DNA of 64,000 nt from NCBI GenBank assembly GCA_911728455.2, contig OU452228.1:8852629-8916628 (forward strand). Reading direction: 5' to 3'. The stretch comes from Marthasterias glacialis. Lineage: Eukaryota; Echinodermata; Asteroidea; Forcipulatida; Asteriidae. Each line of letters opens with the position of its first letter. Position 1 is the stretch's first letter. Below the pieces are notes generated by a model. That model did not search any database. It had not been told where the DNA came from and was given only the letters and a program-made list of their open reading frames with translations. Made by a program: the position numbers and the translations under genes. This document shows positions 23,810 through 35,449 of this stretch, piece by piece.

Positions 23810-24500
23810 ACAGTCTCTTACAAAAATGTGACAAAGCAGGAATAGTGTTAAATGTTTATAATCAATGTGGTGTTTCTTTGGTTGTTGTTTTTGAGGTATT
23901 TCCATATTGCTAAAAATTGTATTTTTGAAATGAAAAGAACAAATTAAAAACTTTTCTTGCTTCACTCCCAAAAATCTTAATAGGACAATTTTCCAGGGAG
24001 TGACACAATATTTTTTTTTATTTCAAGAATACCATTTTTAGCTGTGCATTTTTTTTTTACCGTGCAAGCTGCTGTCTGCCCAGTGTTTCTTACATAGGCT
24101 AAATCTGACTAAGCAGGAATAATGTTGAGTGTTTATAATCATTGAGGTGTTTCTACGGATGGTGTTTTTAAAGTGTTTCCAACTCTTGAATGGACTCTAC
24201 AAGCTGCTGTCTTTCCAGTTTTTCTTACATAAATCCGACAAAGCAGGAGTAATGTTCAGTGTTTACAATCAATGTGGCTTTTCTTGGCTTGGTGTTTTTA
24301 AGGTGTTTCCAATGCTTCAATGGACTCCACAAGCTGCTGTCTTTCCAGTGTTTCTTACATAAATCTGACAAATTAGGAATCTCTACATTTAGTGTTTATG
24401 ATCACGGTGGTGTTTATTTGGTGTTTCTAAGGTGGTGGGCCCAGCCCTTGAATGGTCTCTGCAAGCTGCTGTCTGTCCAGGAGTTCTTACATTAATCAGA
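23810..24500 (+). repeat. Minisatellite S3, monomer about 131 bp
   Basis: CAAGCTGCTGTCTKYCCAG begins near 24065, 24200, 24330 and 24462. The companion words TCTTACATAAATCTGACAAAGCAGGA and AGTGTTTATAATCAATGTGG keep a fixed order. A first, more diverged unit starts near 23813, and extra sequence separates it from the rest. About four to five units in all. Short frames inside it share peptides only because the monomer repeats. Confidence 0.85.
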
Positions 24501-24707
24501 ATATGTTTTGCAGCTGCGAGGTCACAAAGTGATGGAGCAGAACTAATTAGGATTGTATGCATAATTCCATGTTGAAATTGACAGTTTTATTGCCTTTAAT
24601 TGCATGATTAAGTGAACGATAATAGCCCTCTTGTACCAGATGTTTGTTCCCATTTGCTCCTCTTGTTAAGCAACAAGATACAAAAAAAACAATTTGAATT
24701 TGGAACA

Positions 24708-24992
24708 ACAACCCCTTTCACATTAGACAAATTTCTTTGGAAATTGACCGGAAATTTGGTGGACCTTTTCACCCTTAGATATATGCTAACCCTGGCAAAC
24801 TCCTGGGTAATAGCTACCCCTGCTTTGGGAGCAGGGTTAAGTGAGCTAACCCAGGGTTAGCCTCACTGAGTGTTAGTTTTTGTCCGAGGAAAATTGCATC
24901 CAATGTTGAAGCGAGCCTGGGGGTTAAAATTCCCAAGGAATTCCCCAGGGTTTCATTTCTTGGATTTTGGATCTGTAGTGTGAAACCGACTT
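24708..24992. mobile_element. Possible foldback/MITE with CGGTTTCACACTA-like ends
   Basis: The left side has CCCTTTCACATTAGACAAAT and the right side AGTGTGAAACCGAC, a weak inverted match. Inside, GCTAACCCTGG and CCAGGGTTAGC form mirrored words. Related wording occurs near 48120-48180 and more weakly near 9890-9930. Boundaries are uncertain. Confidence 0.4.
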
Positions 24993-25029
24993 TAGCCTTT
25001 TTTTTTTTTTTTTCTTTTTTTTTTTTGGA

Positions 25030-25355
25030 CATGCACATAATAATAATGGAGTCTAGTAAAGCGCACGAATCCACCATAAGGTGCTCAAGGCACTAGAAAA
25101 TTATTATCCCTGGTCTTCTGGAATACCAATCATCATTCCTGGAACGTTTTCAACTCCCATTGGTGAGTTTACAGCCTCTGCAGCCTGTTCACTCAGGGAT
25201 TAATCAACCACAATACCCCCCCAGCCCATCACAGGTCCCCCGTTTCTACTTCTGGGTAAAGAGAAGCAAGTTACAAAGCAAGTGTCTTGCTCCAGGACAC
25301 AATTGCCATGTTTGACCAGTCTGGGATTCGAACCCCACATTCTGATGACTCGGCT
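25030..25355 (-). mobile_element. tRNA-derived SINE, family B
   Basis: On the minus strand: GTGGGGTTCGAATCCCAG (B box), GTGTCCTGGAGCAAGACACTTGC, CTTCTCTTTACCCAGAAGTAG, a core with CACCAATGGGAGTTGA and CCAGAAGACCAGGGATAATAA, then GTGCGCTTTACTAGACTCCATTATTATTATG. The head is cut just upstream of the B box. It abuts family P at 25363. Confidence 0.8.
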
Positions 25356-25362
25356 CCATCAG

Positions 25363-25536
25363 GACCCAATTTCATGAAGCAGAAAACACTGCTTAGCAAA
25401 ATTTCTTTGCTGAGCAAAACAATGAGTGGGGCATCAGTCGTAACAATGTCAACTTCATGAAATTTTGGCTGGTCACTTGTTTTTGCTGAGCAAGATTTTG
25501 TCTGTACTTGGCAATGTTTTGTGCTTACAGGCGAAA
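25363..25536. mobile_element. Palindromic family P copy
   Basis: The left end GGACCCAATTTCATGAAGCA is followed by CACTGCTTAGCAAAATTTC, TTGCTGAGCAAAAC, a mirrored CTGGTCACTTG, and TTTTGCTGAGCAAG. The right end is interrupted by the MITE that starts at about 25537. Confidence 0.7.
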
Positions 25537-25752
25537 TTGACGGTATTTTTGACCGCATGAGGGCGCTTTCAGTGGCAAACTTCCTTGATCACAATTACAG
25601 TTTATCTTATTTTGAACTGCCTGTATGTTGTTTTCTTGTACCAATGGCCAGATAAATAATAATAATAATAACAACAAGCAGGGAGATAAACAGTTCAGTT
25701 CACTTGTTTTGCATTACGTAAATTTGGTTTACACATGCCCTCACGCGGTCAA
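25535..25752. mobile_element. MITE with about 27-bp terminal inverted repeats, inserted into or beside family P
   Basis: The left end ACGGTATTTTTGACCGCATG continues AGGGCG. The right end carries its reverse complement (GCCCTCACGCGGTCAAAAAT then ACCGT). Only a few bases differ. The interior has an AATAATAAT run. Flanks read GAAATTGA on the left and GAATTGA on the right, possibly the split target. Confidence 0.85.
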
Positions 25753-26012
25753 AAATACCGTGAATTGAGACCAGAGCTTGAACACCGCTCAAACACTTTA
25801 CATTAGATTTTTTCAAGTTCATTAGATTTTTTCAACCAGAGAGGAACATTTTTATATACAATAGCAGACATGTGTTAAACACTGTTTTAATTGTTTTATT
25901 TCTTTTGTGCAAAACACCTGGTTTATTTTACAGTTAACCTCTCTAGATGACTCCAGTATATAATAAAATCAATTAAATGTACATACAGTTGAATTTTAAA
26001 CAGTTTAGCCTG

Positions 26013-26048
26013 GAGGTTTTTTTTTTTTTTTTTTTTAGTTTTTTTTTA
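26013..26048. repeat. Poly-T tract
   Basis: Two nearly contiguous T runs. Confidence 0.9.
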
Positions 26049-26664
26049 ACAAGATTGTTTTGTTTTATCACCCTTCTGTATTATTCAGTTTTGTGAAGCT
26101 GATTCATTTTGGCTCCATATGTTTTTTCCCAAGTTGACCCTGGTACATAGCAAAGGCTGTACTTTCAGTGGTTCAAAGTAATATTTTTATTATGGGTATT
26201 TGCTTTTTAAAAAAAACGGAACGCTGGGCATATTTGCTGTCTAAATACAGTACATTAGCAAAGGATTCATCCATATGTTGGCAGCATTTCCCACCAAATT
26301 TGCATGTTTTTCTCTGTTGATTATACTGTAGAGATATCAACATTTTAACTAGTTGCGCACTGCCTCCGGACTCCGCTTTCCCCCACCATTCCCCCGTACT
26401 CTTTGTTTGACCATGAAAATGTCAACAACTTGAATGCTCCCCCCCCCCCAAACAGAAAAGAAACTTCAAAAAAGAAATTGTATGTACATGTACATGTGAC
26501 AATGCCCCTTGATGATCGCTTTATCCAACCGAGAAAAGCAAAGCATTGATGTCGTTAGTCAAGGGTAGAAGAAATTGATTTTTTGGAGAATTGCTCGATG
26601 ACGTATCTTGGCAACCAATGAAGCTATAGTGATCAAAACATTAAAATTACGCTTGGCGTGCATT

Positions 26665-26953
26665 AATAAGATTGAAAACCTAATGGTAGAAAGATGGTCA
26701 TGGTGGAAAATTTCCCTAGATATATTTTTGCCTGAAATGCTATAGTTTTATAGACATTAGTAAACGATTAGTTTTGATCTTGTGAGTCCGAAACTTGAAT
26801 GTTTGAAATATTTATTGTTTTTTTTTTACTGTTTTCTTGTGACTCCAATTACAGATTTGTTATTTCAGGTTTGTTATTTTATGGATAGGTTTGGTCACGT
26901 AAAAGAGCAGATACTGGTCTTTGACCGTTAACGATGTTGTCCACATGCTTTAA
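26665..26953. mobile_element. TTAA-type (piggyBac-like) MITE, right part
   Basis: Words AAGATGGTCATGGTGGAAAA, TGCTATAGTTTTATAGA, TTAGTTTTGATCTTGTGAGT, CAGGTTTGTTATTTTATGGA and ACTGGTCTTTGACCGTTAAC keep the same order as in the copy at 51813-52330. The end GTTGTCCACATGCTTTAA fits the family terminus with TTAA. The left terminus is not recognisable. Confidence 0.65.
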
Positions 26954-27482
26954 ACTAAGCTTTCTCCGGACGATGAGCACAGCACTCTGTACGAAACGTT
27001 GAGACCCTACTTTAAATCGCAACCTGGTTTCTTCTGAGATCCAAATTAGGTTTAATTCACATGGTTGTTGCATTTTAAACTGCTGAGGTCAGACAACGGA
27101 AACCTGCACGTGTGTAGGCACCATACGCACAACTACCAGCCAATGAGAGGTCTTCCTTTGACATTGGTGAGGGCGCTGTCTGAGCTCGTGACGTCATATG
27201 CAAAGGTATCATTGGGTAGAGCTCTGTTGGTCCGTTGTACTTGTTAACAAGTACAGAACAATCTCCAGAGTAGTGTGTAAAAATGATGGAACACAAATTG
27301 GGCAAAACTGTCTGGAAATTTAATTTGGTTACAATATCATGACAGTATATAGGGTTTGGAAGATCTTCTTGTATATAGACTATATCATGCTGCCACCATT
27401 TTGGTCATGTTCCTTGCAACCAAATAACAGTAATGAATGCTTCTATTCTTTGTACAATTAAAGGAACCGCACTATTTCTCCT

Positions 27483-27840
27483 TATAATAATGATAATAAT
27501 AATAATAATGAAAATTTATAGAGCGCCGGTATCCGCCGCGAACGGCGCTCATGGCGCTAATAAGCAAAGCAAAGACATCCAATAAATGTTAAGTTCAGAA
27601 ATTAGCCAAATGCTTGTCTATGCAAATATGATTTTAATCTGTTCTTGAATGTTTCAAGTGATCTTGATAGTCTTGCAGTTTCTGGCAAAGAGTTCCAAAG
27701 TTTGGGTGCTGCAATCTGAAAGCTTCTCTCCCCCCAACGATGATAAGCCCTTGTTTCCTTGAGTAGATTGTTTTCGGATGACCGCAAACCCCGATGACCT
27801 GGGGCATAGGACTCGGTTTGGTTACATTGATTTGAACGGG
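27483..27840 (-). pseudogene. LINE (L2/CR1-like) ORF2 C-terminus plus 3' UTR
   Basis: On the minus strand the frame ending at 27602 reads YAPGHRGLRSSENNLL, then RWGERSFQIAAPKLWNSLPE, then LETFKNRLKSYLHRQAFG and a stop. This is the characteristic last ~65 residues of CR1/L2/Jockey-type ORF2 proteins (R-S-F...A-P..W-N-S-L-P...F-K..L-K). The frame is open, but upstream homology stops near 27840, so the copy is severely 5'-truncated and has no polymerase domain. Behind the stop lies a short 3' UTR with GCCATGAGCGCCGTTCG and CGGCGCTCTATAAATTTTC, and the copy ends in ATTATTATT units at about 27486-27512. That hairpin-like GC segment plus trinucleotide tail is typical of L2-like LINEs and of SINEs that borrow their tails. 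Confidence 0.88.
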
Positions 27841-28489
27841 AGAAAATCAAGATGGCCGCACGTTGATAAAGGTCTATATATGCCAGCCACGTCTCAGTTT
27901 GTATCAGGACTTATTCTGGAGTCAGGCAGAAGCATGAAGCGGCTAATTCAATGAAGCCCAAATGCAGGGAAGACATGTTACCATGGTAACTTGTTGCTCA
28001 TTTGGCCCAATTTGTGTGCACTTTCTTGGTCTAGGTCGCAACAAGTCAGGAATTAGTCTCAATGGTTGTAACAACATGCCGGGGGGTGGATGTACAGAAG
28101 GGCATGTTTCCATGCTTTTCACAGCGAGACTGTGAGCAGAAACGGTTTGCAGCATTGCATTTCTCTTTAACATTGCCTTCCCCTTTAACATTGCCTTTTC
28201 CCTTCAGAGACTGCAGTGTCTGCAAATGGCTTGTACAAAAAAATGACCATAGCGGCCGCAAGACGGTTGCAAGATTTAAACAACTTCTACTCAACCACAA
28301 AAGGTCAAAGTCAGGTTCATGTCCTGAATTAACATTTTCCAATGCTTCCCGTGGTAACATAGTATCTACGTTGTATCTTTATTCTAAAACTGAACCAAAT
28401 TTCCGTTTTGTGCTGTTTTTCTTGTACGTGTTTACAGAAAAAACTTGAGCTAAAGAAATGAACAATGTTAGTGTATGGTGTTGGTGTTG

Positions 28490-28600
28490 CTTACAACAGG
28501 CTTGTGATTTCTCAGATTTTTCCTGATTTCAGGATTTTCTCAAAACCTTGAGCCTTCAAATTTTCTTGAAAGAAGTAAAACAGTCACCAAAGGGGGATAA
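28490..28600 (+). repeat. Dispersed repeat family R, partial copy
   Basis: GGCTTGTGATTTCTCAGATT, CTGATTTCAGGATTTTCTCA, CCTTGAGCCTTCAAATTTTC and GTCACCAAAGGG appear in the same order as in the fuller copies at 49563 and 52987. Confidence 0.7.
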
Positions 28601-28619
28601 ATAAAGATAAATAAATTGA

Positions 28620-29680
28620 ACAATCAACGGAGAAAACCAGAGAAAAATCATTTTCCAGGTACTTGTAAACAATTAAGAATTTTGCCCAACTGACGTTTAT
28701 GTTATCATTGAACCTATGTAATGGCTGCACTAATTCCTGCGTGATTCGCAATTCATACTGCATATATATAATAGAATCTTTAAACACAGAATTTTTTTTT
28801 TTTCCAGTTTTAAATCTATACTGGCTCTCTGAAAGTCAACAGGGAAAACCAATCTTAAGTTCAACGAAATCACAATAATATCTTTTCAAAATTGTATGCA
28901 CACTTCCTGTCTCTCTTTTAGAAAAGACACTTAATCAAATTGAGGGCATGTTTCCCTTCAGCAATTGTTTCAGATAATGATTAATCTTTTTCCGACATCA
29001 ATATTTAGTTCAAAAATAAAATATTGAGCAATGTGTTCCTGACATCAATAATAGCAATTTGGAATGCAATGCGGCAAGCCACCATATCACAAATTTTACC
29101 ATTTTGGTTGCAACAATTTCATCCCTGCCTTTAGGATGAACTTGAACTGTACAATGATCAAACAAATGGTGCAATCTGAAACACGCTTCCTTGAAATCAG
29201 TAGTAGGTCCAAAAACTAAGCCCCAAGCTTGGTAAAAGATTTGTTTTCAAAATTGAATAAAAAAGTAAATAAATGTTTTTACCAACTCGTGGAAAGTGGT
29301 CAAACACGTAATCAAAGCTGGGACATGTTTCTGTGAAATCTGTCCTCACTTGTGCCTTAAATCGTGGTTACAATTTTCATCGTAATAATTTCATCTGTAC
29401 CTTGTGAACAAACTCGTGTGAAACAGTTAAACAAATGACCCAAAACCAAAACATGTTTCTGGTTCAAGTCTATGGTTTACGAATACTCTCGATCCATTAT
29501 GTAGTCGATGAGATTCCAGCAGGCATTTCTTGTTACTCGTTGAGTTTAATTTATGGTAACTGTTTCATCTCAATGAAACGTGACCCAAATCAGTGCAGGG
29601 CGATAATGAAGTTTGGGTGGAGTGTAATACGATTACAGTCACTGTACTACACACATGGAAACATGCAGATGACACACAGT
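28620..29680. other. Non-coding stretch
   Basis: AT-rich, no recognised gene or transposon. A CT microsatellite closes it at 29684-29702. Confidence 0.5.
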
Positions 29681-29902
29681 TGAGCTCTCTCTCTCTCTCT
29701 CTTCTATACAGAGTCCTGGCTGGACTTGTGCTCATTTCAATTATAAAATGCCTGCTTTGCATGTGTTGACAACAAGAATCCAGACTCTTTATTTAAACAC
29801 TTGGAATTTGTGGGAACCATGGTCCCTCTTTAAAGCATCATGTACACAAGATTGGTAAGATCGACAAAATTACTGTTCACAGATTTGCGCACATAACTTA
29901 CA

Positions 29903-30185
29903 TGGTTACGTGGCCGAGTGGGCTAGTCTGTTTAACTTTAAGTTCTGTAGTTTACAGAATGTAGGGGTCGAATCCCGGCCTGGCCAGTCGCGACACTTGT
30001 GTCCTTGAGCAAGACACTTTACCATAAGTCCTTCAGATGGGACGTTAAGCCGTACATGTAGGTCCCGTGTACTAGGATGGGTAGTGCAGGTAAAAAAGAA
30101 CCCAGAACACTTATCGTGAAAGAGTAGGGGTTTAACCCCGGTATTTCTGTCTGAAAGATTGTTTCATGAGTTTTTAACTGGTATG
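29903..30185 (+). mobile_element. tRNA-Leu-headed SINE with Deu-like central domain
   Basis: The A box ACGTGGCCGAGTGGGCTAG and the B box GGGTCGAATCCCGGCC sit at class-II (Leu/Ser) distance, with TTTAAGTTCTG at the anticodon-arm position. The body follows: GCGACACTTGTGTCCTTGAG, CAGATGGGACGTTAAGCCGT, CCCAGAACACTTATCGTGAA and GGGTTTAACCCCGGT. The same body is in the copies at 31311, 39051, 56107 and 56538. No clear LINE-like 3' tail is left. Confidence 0.85.
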
Positions 30186-31294
30186 GACGTGTACTTATCA
30201 ATACAAGTATAAAGTTGAGACGAAGCTACTCTTCCAAACCACAATATATCACTTTAAATTTTAATTAGCCTTCTTATAGTCTCAAAACCGACAGGGCTCC
30301 TTCATAAAACAATTGAATTGTTCTTCCCCATTGTATCAAGAATTTGAAATGAATTTGAAATGAACAGACAGAAGTCATCAAGTAGTCACTTGAACAAATT
30401 TATTGTCAGTTTAGAATTTGTCCCGATGGCGAAGCAACTCTATTATTCACTGGCTTGAATTAGATTAACAAAACCGAGGTAAGATAGAAGAGTAGTCGGG
30501 GCCATCTATGTCCAGTTAGAATTACTGTTCATGTTTGCTAATTGTATACGGGGAATCGTGACCAAGGTGGTTGCAGTACAGGTCATTGGAACTACTTTTA
30601 CAAGTGTTGCCACTTGAGTAAATATTTGCATTGGTTTGTCCACTGCACTTAAACAGTATTTAGACTGGTAAAGACAGCTTGTATTTCTTGTAAGACAAAC
30701 GAACATGTTACAGTGAAACTGCCCGCTGAATGCATTTATATAATGAGCAATAAATTACTCTGTAAAATGGTGGTCACTTTTGTCATTAAGCTAATGCAGG
30801 GTGGACTGTCATGCACTTCTTTTTAAGACACTGGCATCCATAATTTATCCCTTTTGAACACAAAAAAAAAACATGCACTTGTTTCATAATTCATTGCAGT
30901 TCAACTCAATGGCGGCAACTATAAAAAGAGCTAATGTCTGATCACTATAGCTTGAAACCGTGAACAATAGAAGGCACTCCACTTCCGAGTTGCGAATAAT
31001 AAAAAAAAAGATACTTGATGTACTTGTTGCCATAGCATTTTATAAAATATGTATCTGGGGATGATCCCTGGGGATGAGTATATTAAACAATTAATTGACA
31101 TACATGTGACCCCAATTTTAAGATAATGTAATTACTATAAGTGTGGTGGGATCGGTCACCTTGACAAAATTCAAAATATTCTTTCTCACTGAACCTGCAT
31201 AAAGTTACTGGTCGTTGATTTTCACTACTTAATAGTGGTGTTATTCTAGTGTTTTTTTCTACCAACCAACTCAACCAGGATTGATCTCTTTTTA

Positions 31295-31318
31295 CCACGA
31301 CACTGTGGAGTGTCGTGG
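31295..31318. repeat. 10-bp inverted repeat at a SINE 5' end
   Basis: CCACGACACT, four bases, AGTGTCGTGG. The right arm is the start of the SINE that follows. The left arm looks like the 5' tip of the same SINE in reverse orientation. Confidence 0.8.
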
Positions 31319-31660
31319 TCGAGCGGTCTAGTCCGCCAAACTTAAGTTCTGTTGTTTATAGAATGTGGGTTCGAATCCCGGCCTGGCCAGTCGCGACACT
31401 TGTGTCCTTGAGCAAGACACTTTACCTGCCATAGTTGCTTTGTCCTTTGGATGGGACGTTAAGCCGTAGGTTCCGTGCACTGGCATGGGTAGTGCATGTA
31501 AAGGAACCCAGAACACTTATCGTGGAAGAGTAGGGGTTTACCATGGTGATTCTGGTTCAGATAGCAAGCATCCTTATCTACAGGTTTCCTCAGGCTTCCG
31601 AGCTACAGTGATTAGTTCGCTTTTGAGTCATCCTCAGTTTCATTACCAGAAATTCTAATA
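31311..31660 (+). mobile_element. tRNA-Leu-headed SINE with Deu-like domain, full length
   Basis: The head GTGTCGTGGTCGAGCGGTCT (A box) has ACTTAAGTTCTG at the anticodon arm, as in tRNA-Leu(UAA), and the B box GTGGGTTCGAATCCCGG. The body has GTGTCCTTGAGCAAGACACT, TTGGATGGGACGTTAAGCCG, CCCAGAACACTTATCGTGG and GTAGGGGTTTACCATGGTG. The 3' part CAGTTTCATTACCAGAAATT and the following AATAATATTAATGATAAT match the tail of family C at 4925. It appears nearly complete. Confidence 0.88.
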
Positions 31661-31799
31661 ACAAATAATATTAATGATAATCTCTTTTTATCATCCGTAA
31701 AATATTGGTATTTGTATAGTTGCTTTGTATTTCTTTATCCCCGATGCAACTAGTATGTGTATTCCATTGTTTGCAGTACCCACTGCTAACTACTGGATT

Positions 31800-31925
31800 C
31801 CAAATGGCCTCTCGTCTGATGGTTAAGACATCTGTTTGCAGGGGTTGTGGGTCTGAATCCCAACCTCGTTGCCTGGGGATTTTCTTCCACCAGACTCGAA
31901 GAGTGTAAGGGTAATAAAATAATAT
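31800..31925 (+). mobile_element. tRNA-like SINE head
   Basis: TGGCCTCTCGTCTGATGGTT (A-box-like) and GGGTCTGAATCCCAAC (B-box-like) about 45 bases apart, then a body that could not be assigned and a short AATAAAATAATATG tail. Confidence 0.5.
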
Positions 31926-32116
31926 GAAATCTTACTTTCAGAAGATAATCACAGAAGCTAGAACACAAGTTAAAACAGTTTTTTATTTAAATCTGCAACA
32001 TGAGTGTCAAAATCTGTCTCATAGCCAGTAAAGGCATAAATAAGAAATCAAAGTACAATGTATAGGGAGTTCTTCACATGTCCCAGCGGCTCCCTCCCCT
32101 CCTCCCGTTCCTTCCT

Positions 32117-32138
32117 CCCCCCCCCCCCCCCCCCCCCC
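32117..32138. repeat. Poly-C tract, 22 bases
   Basis: A pure C run. On the minus strand it makes glycine-rich chance frames. Confidence 0.95.
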
Positions 32139-32399
32139 GGCTGATACAATGCTTCTTAAGTCTTGGTGTTTCAGTAACTTGGCCGTGCATTGAAAATGGC
32201 GCCTCTCGGTTACTAGGCCTAATGGCAGATGTTTTTGTCGTGTGTTTTTTTGTCCTACTTTGGGAAGACAATAAGAAAGGTGAGGACAGCAGCTGTGAAA
32301 AGAGCCACTTTTGTAATGGGAGCTGTAATCACCCATGATACACACTCATTGTGGTATAAGTTGCCCAATCCGCTTGCCCTTCTAAATGTCAGGCTTGGT

Positions 32400-32650
32400 C
32401 ATGTTGCGAGTTGACAATGCCATCTAAAACCCCGGCCACTCGTCACATTAATCCGCTGACATTTATTGGTCGTCGTGCTCCCGAGTTTTTCGTATATATC
32501 CGTGCTGAAATCCGAGACGGCAAGGGAGTTGTTGACGAATCCTTCCGCATCAAAACAACAAAAAATATGAAAGTGCCTGCAAATTGGCAATCACGCTCTT
32601 GGCGGGCCCCTGGGGAGAATTAGGGAAATTCCGAGCCCTGGAATACACAA
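32400..32650. promoter_or_regulatory. Candidate conserved non-coding element
   Basis: Unique, balanced-composition sequence without repeats (CACATTAATCCGCTGACATT, CCGAGACGGCAAGGGAGTTG), set between repeats. There is an open frame of 70 residues with no recognisable domain. The call rests on complexity and on TTAATCC-type homeodomain words only. Confidence 0.25.
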
Positions 32651-34060
32651 ATTGGGCAAATTATTCCCGCAGACAAGCTGGTAAATAAGAAGAAACTTGA
32701 CAAAAGGTAGCATTACTGTACAGGCGCTAATCTAGCCTCTCATTACCAGCATTAAAGTTCCTTCCTGAGTCAATTCCACACTGCTTTCTGATGAGAAATC
32801 AACGACGTAGAAGATTTTCAACTTTGTTGATTTGTTCTTGTCACGGGAGAGGATTTTTTGTATCTTCTGTCATCCCTTAATGACAAAATGTAAGCAGGAC
32901 TTCCGGAGGACTAAATGTAGCTCCGTGACTTACTGGAGCTGATGTTGGATAATAAAGATTCTGAAAAAGGGCAAGGACGTAGAGGAGAGTGACCCCACTA
33001 GTATCTTTTCTTTAAGTCAGCTCAAAATGATTGTTTATGTTGATTTCTCAAGAGTTCATATTTAATAATCACCCCTACCCATGAAATATGCTAATTACAT
33101 TCACACATGCATACATACACTATTGGTGAGCAAATGCCAACGAGTTGTGCACTAGGCAGACGTGCAAACGCATATAACACGAAAAATGTTACAAAATTGC
33201 TTACTGAAACTAGAAGATGATAACAAATTCCTTCTTCCGAAAAACTTTGATGTACTCTCCTTTGAAGTGAGACATCTCTGAAGAATAAAGCAATACTTAC
33301 AAAAGTATTGAAAAGTTTGAAAGCTATATTCTATTAACTGTTTTTTTTTTTTTTTTTTTTTTTCCTTCTTCTTTTACTTCTTTTTTTACTTTTTTGTGTG
33401 TGTAATTTTAGAACTGATTTCCACTAATGTATAATTTCACCGCATGATTATCGATTACCTGTTTTTTTTACCACTGGATTGTTCAGATTTCCAACGCTTG
33501 CTCACAATATATACAAAACCTTTCCTTCTGAAATTGGTGAATAAGCATTTTTTCCCCTTTTAAATTCAGGAACCAAGAACAACATTTCATTTCATTTCAT
33601 AACAACATTTTTGTGCGGCACAAACAATGATAGCCATTGTGAGCTTTATATAAACATACGCTCTGCCAAGATATGCAAAAGCTACCGGTGTATTTTTCCT
33701 TGCCGATTTGGGAGAAGACGTTTGTGTAAAAAACAAAGTCCCTGTGGATTGTGAAAATAATCCAATTCAGTTCTGTCATTTCGATTGCAAACACATCATG
33801 GAACGGTTACAGACTAAATATTTAAAGAGTAACCCATCCTGTTGGGGTGTAGGTTTTCCCGGAGGCACGATCTCACTCAAGTAACTTTGATTCAGTCATG
33901 AAAAAAAGAAATGAAAATGAAAATAAAAGTTGGAATTATTGACAGACTTTATGGTTTGCTTCGGGGTACTTAACTCAGTGTATAGTGTTGATGAGACTCC
34001 CCTTACCAGTTAGCAAATATTACTCACCTTCCATTTTCATAAAATTAAAATCATTTTATC
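32650..34060. other. Non-coding stretch
   Basis: No gene recognised. Contains a T run at about 33339-33363 and a CATTT repeat at 33585-33600. Confidence 0.5.
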
Positions 34061-34067
34061 TGAACCC

Positions 34068-34285
34068 GCCGATGATCATCAGTGCCATGAAGTTATCAAA
34101 ATATATTTTTTATTCATTTTAGGTTGATGTTTGCTTAAAAAAATATTAAAGGTAAAAATATGGGATTGATTAGGCCGATGATCATCAGTGCCATGAAATT
34201 ATAAAAATATATTTTTTATTCATTTTAGGTTGATGTTTGCTTAAAAAAATATTAAAGGTAAAAATATGGGATTGATAAGGCTGAT
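34068..34285 (+). repeat. Recent 106-bp tandem duplication
   Basis: GCCGATGATCATCAGTGCCA starts at 34068 and again at 34174. The two units differ at only a few positions (for example AAGTTATC versus AAATTATA), so the duplication is young compared with the other repeats here. Confidence 0.92.
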
Positions 34286-34289
34286 AGTG

Positions 34290-34480
34290 CAGTGTTTTTA
34301 CTTTGTGTGATTCATTATATACATGAAATAACAAACCTGTGAAAATTAGGGCTCAATCCGTCGTATGAGTCAGGAGAAAATTGTGAAAAAGCACTTTTCA
34401 GCATGTAAACACATTGTCCTTAGTTTTGATTGTTACAACCGAAATTCAAATCAGGGTCTTCAAATTCTATTTTCTCGACT
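34290..34480 (-). mobile_element. TTAA-type MITE fragment
   Basis: ATAACAAACCTGTGAAAATT, GGGCTCAATCCGTCG and GAGTCAGGAGAAAATTGTG are the reverse complement of words in the copy at 51813-52330 (CTTTCACAGGTTTGTTATTT). The ends are missing. Confidence 0.6.
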
Positions 34481-35084
34481 TCGACAGTCTTTCAGACAGA
34501 AATACTTCTATTGGTACTGGTATAAACTTCATAATCAGTAAGCTTTCTGACTGATACTAATTTAAAAAAAAACATGAATGAATACCAATCCTGTATTGTA
34601 CCTTTAAAAATGAATTTTAAACAAGGATGAATAAAAGACTTAAATAATGCCAAATTGAGGCTGAGACTATTAGTAATTACAATATTTGTGAAATCATTTG
34701 ACATTTTTCAAACAAAACACAGAATTGGTAATTATTGTAATTACAAAAAAGAAATGATTAGTCAAAATCTGACTCGACAGTCAGATGGAGAAAACTTGTC
34801 AAAGTACTTTTTTAAGTCGCCCTTCAATAAAACTTGTCCAATTAATCAGAAATTACTTTGTAAGCTATGTACTTCATTGGATATATTTACTGCAGTAGTG
34901 ATAACAACCAATAAAAAAGGATCAGACAAGGAAAAGTGTCAACTCATTTGGGATCAATTTTGCAATTGTTTTGATTAATTAATCAATTGTCGAATGCCAC
35001 CAAATGATCAAGCCATTTGGGATTCCGTTGTAGCATGTGGAAAAACTTTCAATTTTTTTTGTAATTTTCAAAACCAGTATCCAC

Positions 35085-35290
35085 ACTTTATGTGACCCAA
35101 CATTAACATGAAACAAACCTGTGAAAGCTCAGGCTCAGTCGATCATCAGAATCATGAGAAAATAGTGAACAAAAGAAAGAAAGAAAAAAAAAACCTCATA
35201 TTTTTCATCGTTTTTTTAAACATCAGGTTTTGGACTCAAAAACTAATTGTTTTACTCATTTTTCAAAACCTATAACATTTCATGCAAAAC
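35085..35290 (-). mobile_element. TTAA-type MITE fragment
   Basis: ATGTGACCCAACATTAACAT, GAAACAAACCTGTGAAAGCT, CAGTCGATCATCAG and GTTTTGGACTCAAAAACTAA follow the family order. It lies 0.8 kb from the fragment at 34290, in the same orientation. Confidence 0.6.
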
Positions 35291-35449
35291 TATTTCAAGG
35301 GAAGTTTTAGATAATCTAATGTGCAGATCTGTGAACATTTATTATATTTTCAATCTTACCAGTTCTATGCACATCATTTAATTGCATGTCTCATATATAT
35401 ATATGTATGGTTTCTAAAAGTACTCAACACTCCACACCTTGTTACAGCC

